A stretch of 64,000 nucleotides of DNA from Nomia melanderi (GCF_051020985.1 NW_027475173.1:1-64000); one strand, 5' to 3'; shown: positions 1 through 8,189, counted from the stretch's first letter. Numbers and translations are program-made. The notes: a model not told the origin generated them from the sequence alone.

Positions 1-1342
1 AACAAAACTATATAAAACTATATAAAGCTATATAAAACTATATAAAACACTATAAAACTATACAACATTATATAAAACTATATATAACTATATACAACTG
101 TATAAAACTATATAAAACTGAACAAAACTATATAAAGCTATATAAAACTATATAATAATATATAAAAGTATATAAAGCTATGTAAATCTAATAAAACTAT
201 ACAAAACATTATAAATCTCTATAAAACTAAATGAAACTATATATAAAACTATATAAAACCAACAAAACTATATAAAACTATATAAAACTATATAAAACCA
301 TATGAAACTAATAAAACTATATAAAACTATATAAAACTATATAAAACCATATAAAACTAATAAAACTATATAAAACTATATAGTACTATATAAAACTATA
401 TATAACTATATAAAACTAACAAAACTATATAAAACTATATAAAACTAACAAAACTATATAAAACTATATAAAACTCTATAAAACTATATAAAACTCTATA
501 AAACTATATAAAACCATATAAAACTAATAAAACTATATAAAAGTATATAAAGCTATAATAAAACTAATAAAACTATTAAAACTAAATAAAACCATATAAA
601 ACTGTATAAACCTATATAAAACTATATGAAACTACATAAAACAATATAAAACTATATAAAACATTATAAAACTGTATACAACTATACAAAACTGTATAAA
701 ACTATATAAAACTATATCAAACCAGCAAAACTATATAAAACTATATAAAACTATATAAAACCATATAAAACTATATAAAACTGTATAAAATTGTGTAAAA
801 ATATATAAAACTATATAAAACTATGTAATACTATATAAAACTATATAAAACTAATAAAACTATATAAAACTATATAAAACTATATAAAACTATATAGTAC
901 TATACAAAACTATATATAACTATATAAAACTAACAAAACTATATAAAACTATATAAAACTCTATAAAACTATATAAAACTATAAAAAACTATATAAAACT
1001 CATAAAACTATATAAAACTATATAGAACTATATAAAACTATATAAAACTATATAAAACTATATAAAACTCTATAAAACTATATAAAACTATATAAAACGA
1101 TATAAAACTATATAACACTGTGTAAAATTATATAAAGCTATATAAAACAATATAAAACTATATAAAACTGTATAAAACTATATAAAACTATATAAAACTA
1201 TATAAAACTATATAAAACTCTATAAAACTGTGTAAAACTATATAAAACTATATAAAACAATATAAAACTATATAAAACATTATAAAACTGTATACAACTA
1301 TACAAAACTGTATAAAACTATATAAACCTATATAAAACTATA
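1..1342. repeat. AT-rich decamer satellite, block 1
   Basis: Tandem repeat with a unit of about 10 bp (core TATAAAACTA, often written as ACTATATAAA). Common variants are 8-9 bp or 11-12 bp units such as AATAAAACTA, AACAAAACTA and TGTAAAACTA. Runs of exact 10-bp units alternate with degenerate ones, as expected of an old simple satellite maintained by slippage and unequal exchange. No gene is visible. The block runs off the left edge and ends where the 56-bp satellite begins. The same repeat in the same orientation reappears at 2661-3223 and 7985-12075. Confidence 0.95.
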
Positions 1343-2660
1343 ATGGTGTTATGCGAGTACACTTTGGTCTTATCCATAACGCCGAGAACCGATCTGGATG
1401 TGCGTTATGCAAGTACACTTTGATCTTAGCCATAAGGCCGAGCAGAGATCTGGATTTGGGATATTCGAGTACACTTGGATCATAGACATAAGGCGGAGAC
1501 GCGTTCTGGATTTGGGTTATTCGAGTACAATTTGGTCTTAGCCATAAGGCCGGGAAACGATCTGGATGTGTGTTATGCGCGTGCACTTTGATCTTAGACG
1601 TAAGGCCGAGAAACGATCTGGATGTGTGTTATGCGAGTACACTTTGGTCTTATCCATAACGCCGAGAACCGATCTGGATGTGCGTTATGCGAGTACACTT
1701 TGATCTTAGCCATAAGGCCGAGAAGCGGTCTGGGTTTGGGTTATTCAAGTACACTTTGATCTTAGCCATAAGTCTGAGAAGCGATCTGGATTTGGGTTAT
1801 ACGACTACACTTTGATCTTAGCCACATGGACAAGAAGCGATCTGGATGCGTGTTATGCGAGTACACTCTGATCTTAGCCATAAGGTCGAGAAGCGCTCTG
1901 GATATGGGTTATTCGAATACACGTTCATCGTAGCCATAATGTCCAGAAGCGATCTGGATGTGAGTTATATGAGTACACTTTGACCTTACCCATAAGGCCG
2001 GGAAGCGTTCTGAATGTGTGTTATGTGAGTACACTTTGATCTTAGCCATAAGGCCGAGCAGCGATTTGGATTTGGGTTAGGCGTGTACACTTTGATCGTA
2101 GCCATAAGGCCGAGAAACGATTTGGATTTGGTATATACGAGTATACATATATCTTAGCTATAAGGCCGAGAAGCGATCTGGATTTGGGTTATTCGAGTAC
2201 ACTTTGATCTTAGCCAAAAGGCCGAGAAGTGTTCTGGATGCGTGTTATGCGAGTACACTTTGATCTTAGCCATTAGGTCGAGAAGCGATCTGGATTTGGG
2301 TTATTCGAGTACACTTTGGTCTTAGGCATAAGGCCGAGTAGTGATCTGGATGAGTGTTATGCGAGTAGACTTTGGTCTTAGCCATAAGGACGAGAACCGA
2401 CCTGGATTTGGGTTATGCGAGTACAGTTTGATCTTAGCCATACGGTCGAGCAGCGATCTGGATTTGGGATATTCGAGTACACTTTGATCCCAGCCATAAG
2501 GCCGTGAAGCGATCTGGATGCGTGTTATGGGAGTACACTCTGATCTTAGCCATAATGCGGAGAAGCGATATGGATGTGTGTTATGGGAATACACTTTGAT
2601 TTTAGCCATAAGGCCGAGAAGCGATCAAGATTTGGGTTATTCGACTACACTTTGATCTTA
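1343..2660. repeat. 56-bp tandem satellite
   Basis: Head-to-tail repeat of a 56-bp unit containing the landmarks GTTATGCGAGTACACTTTGA, TCTTAGCCATAAGGCCGAGA and AGCGATCTGGAT. Successive GTTAT landmarks lie at 1348, 1404, 1460 and so on to 2636, which is exactly 23 x 56 bp with no net indel, plus a partial unit at each end. Two subtypes are mixed, differing at the end of the unit (GATTTGGGTTATTCGAG versus GATGTGTGTTATGCGAG). Short open frames on the minus strand inside it follow the repeat and are not genes. The unit is unrelated by eye to the flanking decamer and to the 175-bp satellite. Confidence 0.95.
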
Positions 2661-3223
2661 CCTAAACTACATAAAACTATATTAAACTATATAAAACTAT
2701 TTAAAACTAAACAAAACTATATAAAACTATATAAAACTATATAAAGCTATATAAATCTATATAAAACTATGTAAAACTATGTAAAACTATATAAAACTAT
2801 GTAAAACTATATAAAACTATATAAATCTATATAAAACTATGTAAAACTAGATAAAACTATAGAATCTGAGTAAAACTACATAAAATTATATGAAGCTATA
2901 TAACACTATATAAAACTATGTAAGCCTCATAAAAGAATTTAAAACTATACAAAACTATATAAAACTATATAAAACTAAGTAAATCTATGTAAAACTATGT
3001 AAACCTAGTAAAACTATATAAAATTATATGAAGCTATATAAAACCTAATAAAACTATGTAATCCTAATAAAACTATATAAAACTATATAAAACTATACAA
3101 AGCTATGTTAAACTACATAAAACTGTATGAAACTATATAAAACTGTATAAGACTATATAAAACTATATAAAACTATATGAAACTATATAAAACTGCATAA
3201 AGCTATACAAAACTAAATAAAAC
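2661..3223. repeat. AT-rich decamer satellite, block 2
   Basis: Same decamer family and orientation as block 1, with more TGTAAAACTA and TATAAATCTA variants. It begins directly after the last partial 56-bp unit and is interrupted at 3223 by the LTR retrotransposon. The array resumes in register after 7984, so blocks 2 and 3 were one array before the insertion. No gene is visible. Confidence 0.93.
3219..3223. repeat. Target site duplication, left copy (AAAAC)
   Basis: AAAAC immediately precedes the left LTR and is repeated directly after the right LTR at 7985-7989. A 5-bp duplication fits Ty3/Gypsy integrases. AAAAC is very frequent in this satellite, so the match alone is weak. However, removing the element and one copy restores an in-register decamer (AATAAAACTATGTG), which supports it. 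Confidence 0.8.
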
Positions 3224-3279
3224 TGTCGGTATGTAGTGTGTTATTATTAAATGCTCGCGTCACATATGTTTACAAGTTA

Positions 3280-3285
3280 TTTATT
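3280..3285 (-). promoter_or_regulatory. Candidate poly(A) signal AATAAA in 3' LTR
   Basis: AATAAA on the minus strand within AAATAAATAA, about 56 bp before the end of the 3' LTR in element direction. This is a reasonable place to end element transcripts. The same hexamer occurs in the other LTR at 7549-7554. Position and motif are seen; use is inferred. Confidence 0.5.
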
Positions 3286-3374
3286 TACGTAGGAGAGTGT
3301 TCGGAGGCAGAACGGGTAATGTAATGTAATGTAATGTAATGTAATGTAATGTAATGTAAAAAGGTGTTTCTTCG

Positions 3375-3413
3375 CGCCTTTCCGCCTTATTTATCCTAGT
3401 CTTCGGAAAGGCG
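3375..3413. other. LTR hairpin 1 (10-bp perfect arms)
   Basis: CGCCTTTCCG at 3375-3384 pairs perfectly with CGGAAAGGCG at 3404-3413 around a 19-nt loop. The structure is intact in the other LTR at 7629-7667. Keeping perfect pairing in both copies is consistent with an RNA-level role, but the LTRs are too similar for this to be strong evidence. Confidence 0.8.
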
Positions 3414-3633
3414 TTACCCCTTAGAAACTTCGAGGGTGGAGCTAGTTCCCTTCTCCAACGTCGCCTCGATTTTTGGTAGGGGAAAAATTGTGCATTTCTA
3501 ATTTGTAATGTTTTTTCCGAGCCGCGCTGACCGTGCGGCCGAAGAAGCCTTAACGGGGCATGGCTGGCAGCGTTTATGGTAGGGTAGCCTATTCAGCTAC
3601 GCACGTGTAAAAAGTGTAAAATATTTTCGCCGA

Positions 3634-3683
3634 CTTACAGACTTTAGGGTAGGCTTAATTGCCTATACCTAAACGTCTGTAAG
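3634..3683. other. LTR hairpin 2 (long imperfect inverted repeat)
   Basis: Arms of about 21 and 23 nt. One begins CTTACAGAC and ends TAGGC; the other begins GCCTA and ends GTCTGTAAG. They flank a TTAATT loop, with a few mismatches and a 2-nt length difference. The same structure is at 7888-7937 in the other LTR. It lies in the upstream part of the LTR in element direction, where U3 is expected. Confidence 0.8.
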
Positions 3684-3730
3684 CGGTCAATGCTATTTCC
3701 TACCAACGCTACGAGCCACGTACCGCTACA

Positions 3731-3740
3731 TCACCCCCTT
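3731..3740 (-). other. Polypurine tract
   Basis: On the element's strand AAGGGGGTGA directly abuts the 3' LTR. A purine-only run (apart from the single T) at this exact place is the usual plus-strand DNA primer of LTR retrotransposons. It fixes both the LTR boundary and the minus-strand orientation. Confidence 0.85.
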
Positions 3741-3808
3741 GCCAGTGATAACGCTATACAATATGTGTAAAATATATATACAGTATTTACATGTATTCTT
3801 ACAAACTA

Positions 3809-6800
3809 TTATGCCTTATACCTATCGGTAAACCTAATGACTCGCCCATAACGAGTTTTAATCGGCGCAGACTGTTTTAAAATACCTTTCGTTTTTTTAT
3901 TTGTATTTGTTTGATTGGCTGCGCTTGATGGTAGACTCGGAAGTGTAGTTTCGGTTTCTGATTCGGAATGTTCTATGTCTGTATGCGCCGGTTTGAGTCG
4001 ATCGATTGATACGGTTCTTTCCTGTGATCCTATTATAATAGTAAAATGTTTATCACTTTGCCTAATAACTTTGTATGGTCCGTCATACAACGGTTGTAAT
4101 GATCGTTTTGTTGCATCTTGTCTTAAAAATACATGTGAAGCTGTTTTCAGGTCTTTATGAATGAACGTATTAGATGAACCGTGTCGTGATGCTGGTCGTG
4201 GTCGGATATTCTGCATGTTTCGTTTGAATTGGGTAACAAAGTCGGAACTTACGGTTTGTTCTCTATCAGACGTAAAAAATTCTCCTGGTAATTTCAAACT
4301 AGAACCATATACCATTTCTGCTGGAGTTGCTTGAATATCGTCTTTATATGTGGAACGTATGCCTAGCAATACCAATGGAAGTATTTCAACCCAATTTTCC
4401 GTTTCGTGACATCGGATGGCTGATTTTAACTGTCTGTGTAATCTTTCCACCATACCATTAGCTGCAGGATGGAAAGCTGTAGTGTGGATATGATGTGAAC
4501 CAAGGCATCGAGTTAACTCTTTAAAAAGTTGTGACTCGAATTGCCTTCCTTGGTCACTAGTAATAAAATTTGGAACTCCAAAACGTGATATCCAGCCATT
4601 CAAAAGAGTATTTGCTACTGTTTCGGCTGATATATCTTCCATAGGTATAGCTTCTGGCCAGCGAGTAAATCGATCCACGCAAGTGAAACAATATTTAAAA
4701 CCTTGTGAACTCGGTAATGGACCAACAATATCGATACGTATGTGACTAAAACGTGCGCTGGGTACTGAGAAATTACCTACGGGTGACTTTGTGTGTCGTG
4801 TAATTTTATTTTTCTGGCATTGAATACATTCTTTGGACCATTTATTACAGTCTTTATTTATTGAAGGCCAGATGAAACGGTCGGTTATTAATTTTCGAGT
4901 AGACTTAATACTAGGGTGCGATAATCCATGTAAACTATTAAAAATTCTCTTTCGCAGATCTTTCGGTACGTACGGGCGGATAGTAGAGGTGGAGATATCG
5001 CAAAAGATTTCTACATCGCCTTCACTGGTTGGAAAACGTATTTTCTTTAATTTAAGGGCTGTCTCAGACAGTAAGAGGCTTCGAAGCTCTTCATCTGCCT
5101 GTTGAGACAGAGCCATTTCTGTATGGTTGACCACTTTGCTAATTTGGTCAACTCGTGATAGTGTATCAGCGACTATATTATCTTTCCCGCTTACGTGCTG
5201 TATGTCAGTTGAAAATTGTCCAATGAAATCAAGATAACGGAATTGTCTAGGCGAAGCTTTTTCGGGGCGTTGTTTAAAAGCAAAGATTAATGGTTTATGG
5301 TCAGTGAAAATAGTAAAAACGTGACCCTCTAATTGGTATCTGAATCTTTTAACCGCGGAGTAAACTGCTAAAAGTTCTCTATCGTATGCACTATACTTGC
5401 GTTGTGCAGATGACAGAGTTTTTGTAAAAAATGCCAACGGTTGCCAGGTATCATCTACCCATTGCTGAAGCGCCGCTCCCATTGCATAATCTGATGCATC
5501 GACACTGATGCAGAGTTTCGCACCAGGTAGTGGATGCGTTAGGAGGGTAGCTTCCGCCAGGGCTTCTTTTACCTGCTTGAAAGCTATTGTTGCTTCGGTT
5601 GACCATATAATTTCGGGATTACCGCGAGGAGGTGCACCTTTGAGTAAATCTGTTAACGGAACCAGTAATCTAGCTGCATTTGGAATAAAACGGCGATAAA
5701 AATTGATCATTTCCAAAAACCTTCTCAATTCCTTTACGTTTTTAGGCTGTGGAAACTTTACGATTGAATCTACTTTCTCAGAGTTGGGACTTGTTCCTTT
5801 TGCGTTAATAGTATAGCCTAAAAATTCTATGGTATCTTGACCAAATATACATTTTGCAGGATTAATAACAATACCGTAATCTTGAAGTCGTGCAAAAAGT
5901 TGACGGATGTGAGAAAAATGTTCTTCTTCGCTAGAGGAAGCTATAAAAATATCATCTAAATACACGTAACAGAAATCTAAACCATGTAAAACCTCGTTTA
6001 TAAATCTTTGGAATGTCTGAGCGGCGTTCATTAAACCAAACGGCATTTTCGTATATTCGAACAGACCAAAGGGTGTGGTAATTGCTGTCTTCTCTATATC
6101 TGACGGTTCGATCGGGATTTGGTGATAAGCTTTGACAAGGTCTACCTTTGAAAAAATGCGTTTTCCAAACAGTGAGTGGGAAAAATCTTCTATGTGGGGT
6201 AATGGATACCGATCGGGAACTGTACGTGCGTTTAAAGCTCTATAATCACCACACGGTCTCCAGCCTTGATCCTTTTTAGGGACTAGGTGGAGAGGTAAGG
6301 CCCACGGGCTCTTCGACGGTCGGATTATGCCTTCTGACAACAAATACTCGAATTCCTGTTTGACTATCTTTAACTTATCGGGGGTTAATCTGCGCGGTTT
6401 TGCGAAAGCTGTGGGACCCGGTGTTACTTTAATGTGATGGGTGATTCTATGTTTCGCGACTACACCTGCGCGCGTTGGAATAGTGATATCTTTATATTCG
6501 GCAAGGATCTTATGGTACGGAGAGTCGCCGGCAATTGTTTTGATACAATTTAAATCCGCGACACCCAATTGTCCTTGGATCGATAAATTTGTCGTGTTGT
6601 CGATCAATCGCTTATTTCTAATATCTACCAACAAGCCGTAATATTTTAATAAATCTGCGCCAATTATGGGTTTTGAAATATCCGCGATAATAAAAGTCCA
6701 TTTTATAACGCGCCGCAATCCAAAATTTAGATTTAAAACAATATCTCCATACGTCGAGATGGTCGAATCGTTCGCGGCATATAAAACAAATGTCGACTTT

Positions 6801-7033
6801 GGGGGTTGCCCCCTTACTAAATTACGCGGGTATACACTTATGTCGGCGCCGGTATCAATAAGGTACTGTACCTTACTTTGCTTGTCGGTTAAAAATAAGC
6901 AGCTCGTAGAGGGATCGACAGGCTCTGCCGCATCTAGCGTCGATCGGCTTCGTTTCCCTGTTGTTGTTGGACGTATGTGCAGGGCGTCGTACATCTCGTC
7001 GACTTGTCTCCGAACCTCCGGTGATACCAGCAC
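3809..7033 (-). CDS. pol: Pol polyprotein: protease, RT, RNase H, integrase
   Basis: A 1,074-residue open frame, uninterrupted. The frame is open upstream to 7051 and begins here at a GTG, so the frame start is not a real initiator; Pol is expected as a Gag-Pol fusion after a -1 shift at 6952-6958. In order: aspartic protease with DTG at residues 60-62; reverse transcriptase about 200-410 with D298 and YLDD at 358-361; RNase H about 505-625 with D512, E553, D578 and D623; integrase zinc finger H702, H706, C736, C739; integrase core D768, D827, E863 with 35 residues between the last two (DD35E); and a GPY/F-type module near 983-1010. All catalytic residues are present. E441 sits where a glycine is usual just before the thumb-region motif INFYRRF, a possible private change. 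No env follows. The product would copy element RNA into DNA and integrate it. Confidence 0.96.
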   Translation of the reverse strand: MLVSPEVRRQVDEMYDALHIRPTTTGKRSRSTLDAAEPVDPSTSCLFLTDKQSKVQYLIDTGADISVYPRNLVRGQPPKSTFVLYAANDSTISTYGDIVLNLNFGLRRVIKWTFIIADISKPIIGADLLKYYGLLVDIRNKRLIDNTTNLSIQGQLGVADLNCIKTIAGDSPYHKILAEYKDITIPTRAGVVAKHRITHHIKVTPGPTAFAKPRRLTPDKLKIVKQEFEYLLSEGIIRPSKSPWALPLHLVPKKDQGWRPCGDYRALNARTVPDRYPLPHIEDFSHSLFGKRIFSKVDLVKAYHQIPIEPSDIEKTAITTPFGLFEYTKMPFGLMNAAQTFQRFINEVLHGLDFCYVYLDDIFIASSSEEEHFSHIRQLFARLQDYGIVINPAKCIFGQDTIEFLGYTINAKGTSPNSEKVDSIVKFPQPKNVKELRRFLEMINFYRRFIPNAARLLVPLTDLLKGAPPRGNPEIIWSTEATIAFKQVKEALAEATLLTHPLPGAKLCISVDASDYAMGAALQQWVDDTWQPLAFFTKTLSSAQRKYSAYDRELLAVYSAVKRFRYQLEGHVFTIFTDHKPLIFAFKQRPEKASPRQFRYLDFIGQFSTDIQHVSGKDNIVADTLSRVDQISKVVNHTEMALSQQADEELRSLLLSETALKLKKIRFPTSEGDVEIFCDISTSTIRPYVPKDLRKRIFNSLHGLSHPSIKSTRKLITDRFIWPSINKDCNKWSKECIQCQKNKITRHTKSPVGNFSVPSARFSHIRIDIVGPLPSSQGFKYCFTCVDRFTRWPEAIPMEDISAETVANTLLNGWISRFGVPNFITSDQGRQFESQLFKELTRCLGSHHIHTTAFHPAANGMVERLHRQLKSAIRCHETENWVEILPLVLLGIRSTYKDDIQATPAEMVYGSSLKLPGEFFTSDREQTVSSDFVTQFKRNMQNIRPRPASRHGSSNTFIHKDLKTASHVFLRQDATKRSLQPLYDGPYKVIRQSDKHFTIIIGSQERTVSIDRLKPAHTDIEHSESETETTLPSLPSSAANQTNTNKKTKGILKQSAPIKTRYGRVIRFTDRYKA
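6913..6958 (-). other. Programmed -1 frameshift signal (GGGAAAC plus hairpin)
   Basis: On the minus strand the heptamer GGGAAAC (6958-6952) lies in the Gag frame as G GGA AAC, matching the X XXY YYZ rule. A 6-nt spacer (6951-6946) leads to a perfect 7-bp stem, GATCGAC (6945-6939) with GTCGATC (6919-6913), around a 19-nt loop. The loop contains AGAG, which could pair with CTCT just after the stem to form a pseudoknot; this part is weak. Slipping back one base moves ribosomes into the pol frame, and Gag stops only seven codons after the heptamer begins. Heptamer, phase and spacing are all seen; activity is inferred. Confidence 0.85.
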
Positions 7034-7326
7034 ACACCTGGTTGCGACGGGCTAGGGCTGCGGCTGCGGCTGCGGCTGCGGTGATGCCATCTTCTTCGTC
7101 CGCGAAAAGTGGATGACCTTTTGTGATGTTGCGTCGTGGAATTGTTTTTTGTCAGCTCCGCGACTTGCTGCGTTAGCCTCGCCATTTGTTCACAGAGCAT
7201 CTCGAACCGTGTGTCCGTGGCGATAGTGGCACATCTACCGATAGGAGTAAATTCATTTACTTTATCGGCCAATTCCGCCATCTTGTCGAGCGATGCGACC
7301 ATTTGTGTTACGAGGATAGTTCGCAT
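6934..7326 (-). CDS. gag: Gag, shortened, with CHCC zinc knuckle
   Basis: 130 codons from the first ATG after the 5' LTR to a TAG at 6934; the frame is open back to 7413. It shows a helical segment around residues 9-60, a basic stretch 68-81, an RS-rich run at 83-94 encoded by CGCAGC repeats, and a zinc knuckle C99-x2-H102-x9-C112-x3-C116. CHCC rather than the common CCHC order is a reported trait of the CsRn1 group. Gag should package element RNA and form the particle. Gypsy Gags are usually 250-400 residues, so most of the N-terminal core is missing here. It overlaps pol in the -1 frame by about 100 nt. Either it is a deletion remnant or the true start lies elsewhere by an unseen mechanism; deletion is the better reading. 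Confidence 0.8.
   Translation of the reverse strand: MRTILVTQMVASLDKMAELADKVNEFTPIGRCATIATDTRFEMLCEQMARLTQQVAELTKNNSTTQHHKRSSTFRGRRRWHHRSRSRSRSPSPSQPGVCWYHRRFGDKSTRCTTPCTYVQQQQGNEADRR
7056..7080. repeat. Coding hexanucleotide repeat in gag
   Basis: About four tandem copies of GCTGCG/GCGGCT on the plus strand, read as CGC AGC (Arg-Ser) in Gag. They form the RS-rich linker just before the zinc knuckle. The repeat is prone to slippage, but in 6-bp steps that keep the frame. Confidence 0.8.
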
Positions 7327-7468
7327 AGATGCTGTTTCCTCGTGCTCCAGGAGTTGTTGAATTCGCTGCTCCTGCGATCTCGACAGCCTCCGAATTAATT
7401 CCTCCTTGATTTTCTATGCACTTATTACTTGTGTCTGTACTATTACTGTCACTAAATGTTTTTTTCAC
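7327..7468 (-). pseudogene. 5' gag remnant with two incompatible frames, no ATG
   Basis: Between primer site and first gag ATG there are only about 145 bp. The Gag frame is open here from 7413 (after TAG at 7416-7414) and reads a glutamine- and leucine-rich helix with EELIRRLS and QQLLEHEE, which looks like authentic Gag. A second frame from 7468 reads a serine- and asparagine-rich stretch (KKTFSDSNSTD) that could be the old Gag N-terminus. No ATG occurs on the minus strand between 7492 and 7326. I infer that at least one deletion joined a Gag start region to mid-Gag and put them out of frame. Confidence 0.55.
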
Positions 7469-7472
7469 AAAA

Positions 7473-7490
7473 TCACGTCGGCGGTTACCA
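7473..7490 (-). other. Primer binding site, tRNA-Trp-like
   Basis: Two bases after the 5' LTR the minus strand reads TGGTAACCGCCGACGTGA. Its complement ends in CCA and closely resembles the 3' end of animal tRNA-Trp as I recall it (TCACGTCGGGGTCACCA), with one extra base and one mismatch in the acceptor stem. CsRn1-type elements are reported to use tRNA-Trp. The position and TGG start are clear; tRNA identity is an inference. Confidence 0.75.
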
Positions 7491-7548
7491 CTTGTCGGTA
7501 TGTAGTGTGTTATTATTAAATGCTCGCGACAAATATGTTTACAAGTTA

Positions 7549-7554
7549 TTTATT
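7549..7554 (-). promoter_or_regulatory. Candidate poly(A) signal AATAAA in 5' LTR
   Basis: Same hexamer and context as at 3280-3285. If active in this LTR it would end transcripts early, a conflict LTR elements normally avoid by where R begins. No test from sequence alone. Confidence 0.4.
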
Positions 7555-7628
7555 TACGTAGGAGAGTGTTCGGAGGCAGAACGGGCAATGTAATGTAATG
7601 TAATGTAATGTAAAAAGGTGTTTCCTCG

Positions 7629-7667
7629 CGCCTTTCCGCCTTATTTATCCTAGTCTTCGGAAAGGCG
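7629..7667. other. LTR hairpin 1, 5' LTR copy
   Basis: CGCCTTTCCG and CGGAAAGGCG, perfect 10-bp arms around a 19-nt loop, as in the other LTR at 3375-3413. Confidence 0.8.
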
Positions 7668-7887
7668 TTACCCCTTAGAAACTTCGAGGGTGGAGCTAGT
7701 TCCCTTCTCCAACGTCGCCTCGATTTTTGGTAGGGGAAAAATTGTGCATTTCTAATTTGTAATGTTTTTTCCGAGCCGCGCTGACCGTGCGGCCGAAGAA
7801 GCCTTAACGGGACATGGCTGGCAGCGTTTATGGTAGGGTAGCCTATTCAGCTACGCACGTGTAAAAAGTGTAAAATATTTTCGCCGA

Positions 7888-7937
7888 CTTACAGACATTA
7901 GGGTAGGCTTAATTGCCTATACCTAAACGTCTGTAAG
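7888..7937. other. LTR hairpin 2, 5' LTR copy
   Basis: Long imperfect inverted repeat from CTTACAGAC to GTCTGTAAG around TTAATT, matching 3634-3683. One arm differs by a single base (GACATTAGG here, GACTTTAGG there). Neither base changes the overall fold. Confidence 0.75.
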
Positions 7938-7984
7938 CGGTCAATGCTATTTCCTATCAACGCTGCGAGCCACGTACCGCTACA

Positions 7985-7989
7985 AAAAC
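7985..7989. repeat. Target site duplication, right copy (AAAAC)
   Basis: Pairs with 3219-3223; see that entry. Confidence 0.8.
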
Positions 7990-8189
7990 TATGTGAAACT
8001 ATATAAAACTATATAAATCTATATAAAACTATGTAAAACTATGTAAAACTATATAAAACTATGTAAAACTATGTAAAACTATTTAAATCTATATAGAACT
8101 ATGTAAAACTATATTACACTATATAAATCTATATAAAACTATGTAAAACTAATAAAACTATATGAAACTATACAAAACTATATAAAACT

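Larger units (their letters stand above)
3224..3730 (-). repeat. 3' LTR (507 bp)
   Basis: Direct repeat of 7493-7984, starting TGTCGGTATG and ending ACCGCTACA on the plus strand. It carries 8 copies of a GTAAT pentamer at 3316-3355, where the other LTR has 5. On the element's strand it holds an AATAAA signal near its 3' end and two hairpins (3375-3413 and 3634-3683). A TATA-like GATAAATAAGG lies in the loop of the first hairpin on the minus strand; assigning it as promoter is speculative. Confidence 0.95.
3224..7984 (-). mobile_element. Ty3/Gypsy LTR retrotransposon, CsRn1/Kabuki-like, minus strand
   Basis: A complete 4,761-bp element. In its own direction the order is 5' LTR (7493-7984), primer binding site, shortened gag, a -1 frameshift site, pol (protease, reverse transcriptase, RNase H, integrase), polypurine tract and 3' LTR (3224-3730). 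The LTRs end in TG and CA in both orientations and are flanked by AAAAC. Comparing them by eye gives 8 substitutions over about 492 aligned bases, plus a 15-bp microsatellite length difference, so the insertion is fairly young. There is no env: only 77 bp separate the pol stop from the 3' LTR. CsRn1/Kabuki placement rests on the CHCC knuckle in Gag, the tRNA-Trp-like primer site and the pol sequence. It is an inference a tree could test. Gag looks internally deleted, so this copy is probably not autonomous. Confidence 0.93.
7493..7984 (-). repeat. 5' LTR (492 bp)
   Basis: Direct repeat of 3224-3730 and the promoter-bearing LTR in element direction. By eye it differs at 8 substitutions and by three fewer GTAAT units (about 7586-7611). 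It contains both LTR hairpins (7629-7667 and 7888-7937). It ends in TACA directly before the right AAAAC duplication. Confidence 0.95.

Noticed and set aside
1..1342. Many TATA boxes as promoters
   Set aside because: TATAAAA is the satellite unit itself and repeats every 10 bp with no gene nearby.
1338..2609. Open frames of 82 and 95 codons on the minus strand
   Set aside because: They lie wholly in the 56-bp satellite and repeat its unit.
1..3223. Telomeric repeat or subtelomere
   Set aside because: No TTAGG, TTAGGG or related array was seen; the AT decamer is a different repeat.
3731..3808. Possible env gene or endogenous retrovirus
   Set aside because: Only 78 bp lie between the end of pol and the 3' LTR, with no room for env.
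7033..7051. Independent start codon for pol
   Set aside because: The frame begins at GTG with no ATG at its start, and the in-phase GGGAAAC plus stem explains entry into pol better.
3915..7398. Plus-strand open frames of 63-129 codons inside the retrotransposon
   Set aside because: They lie opposite the well-supported pol and gag and have no recognisable domains.
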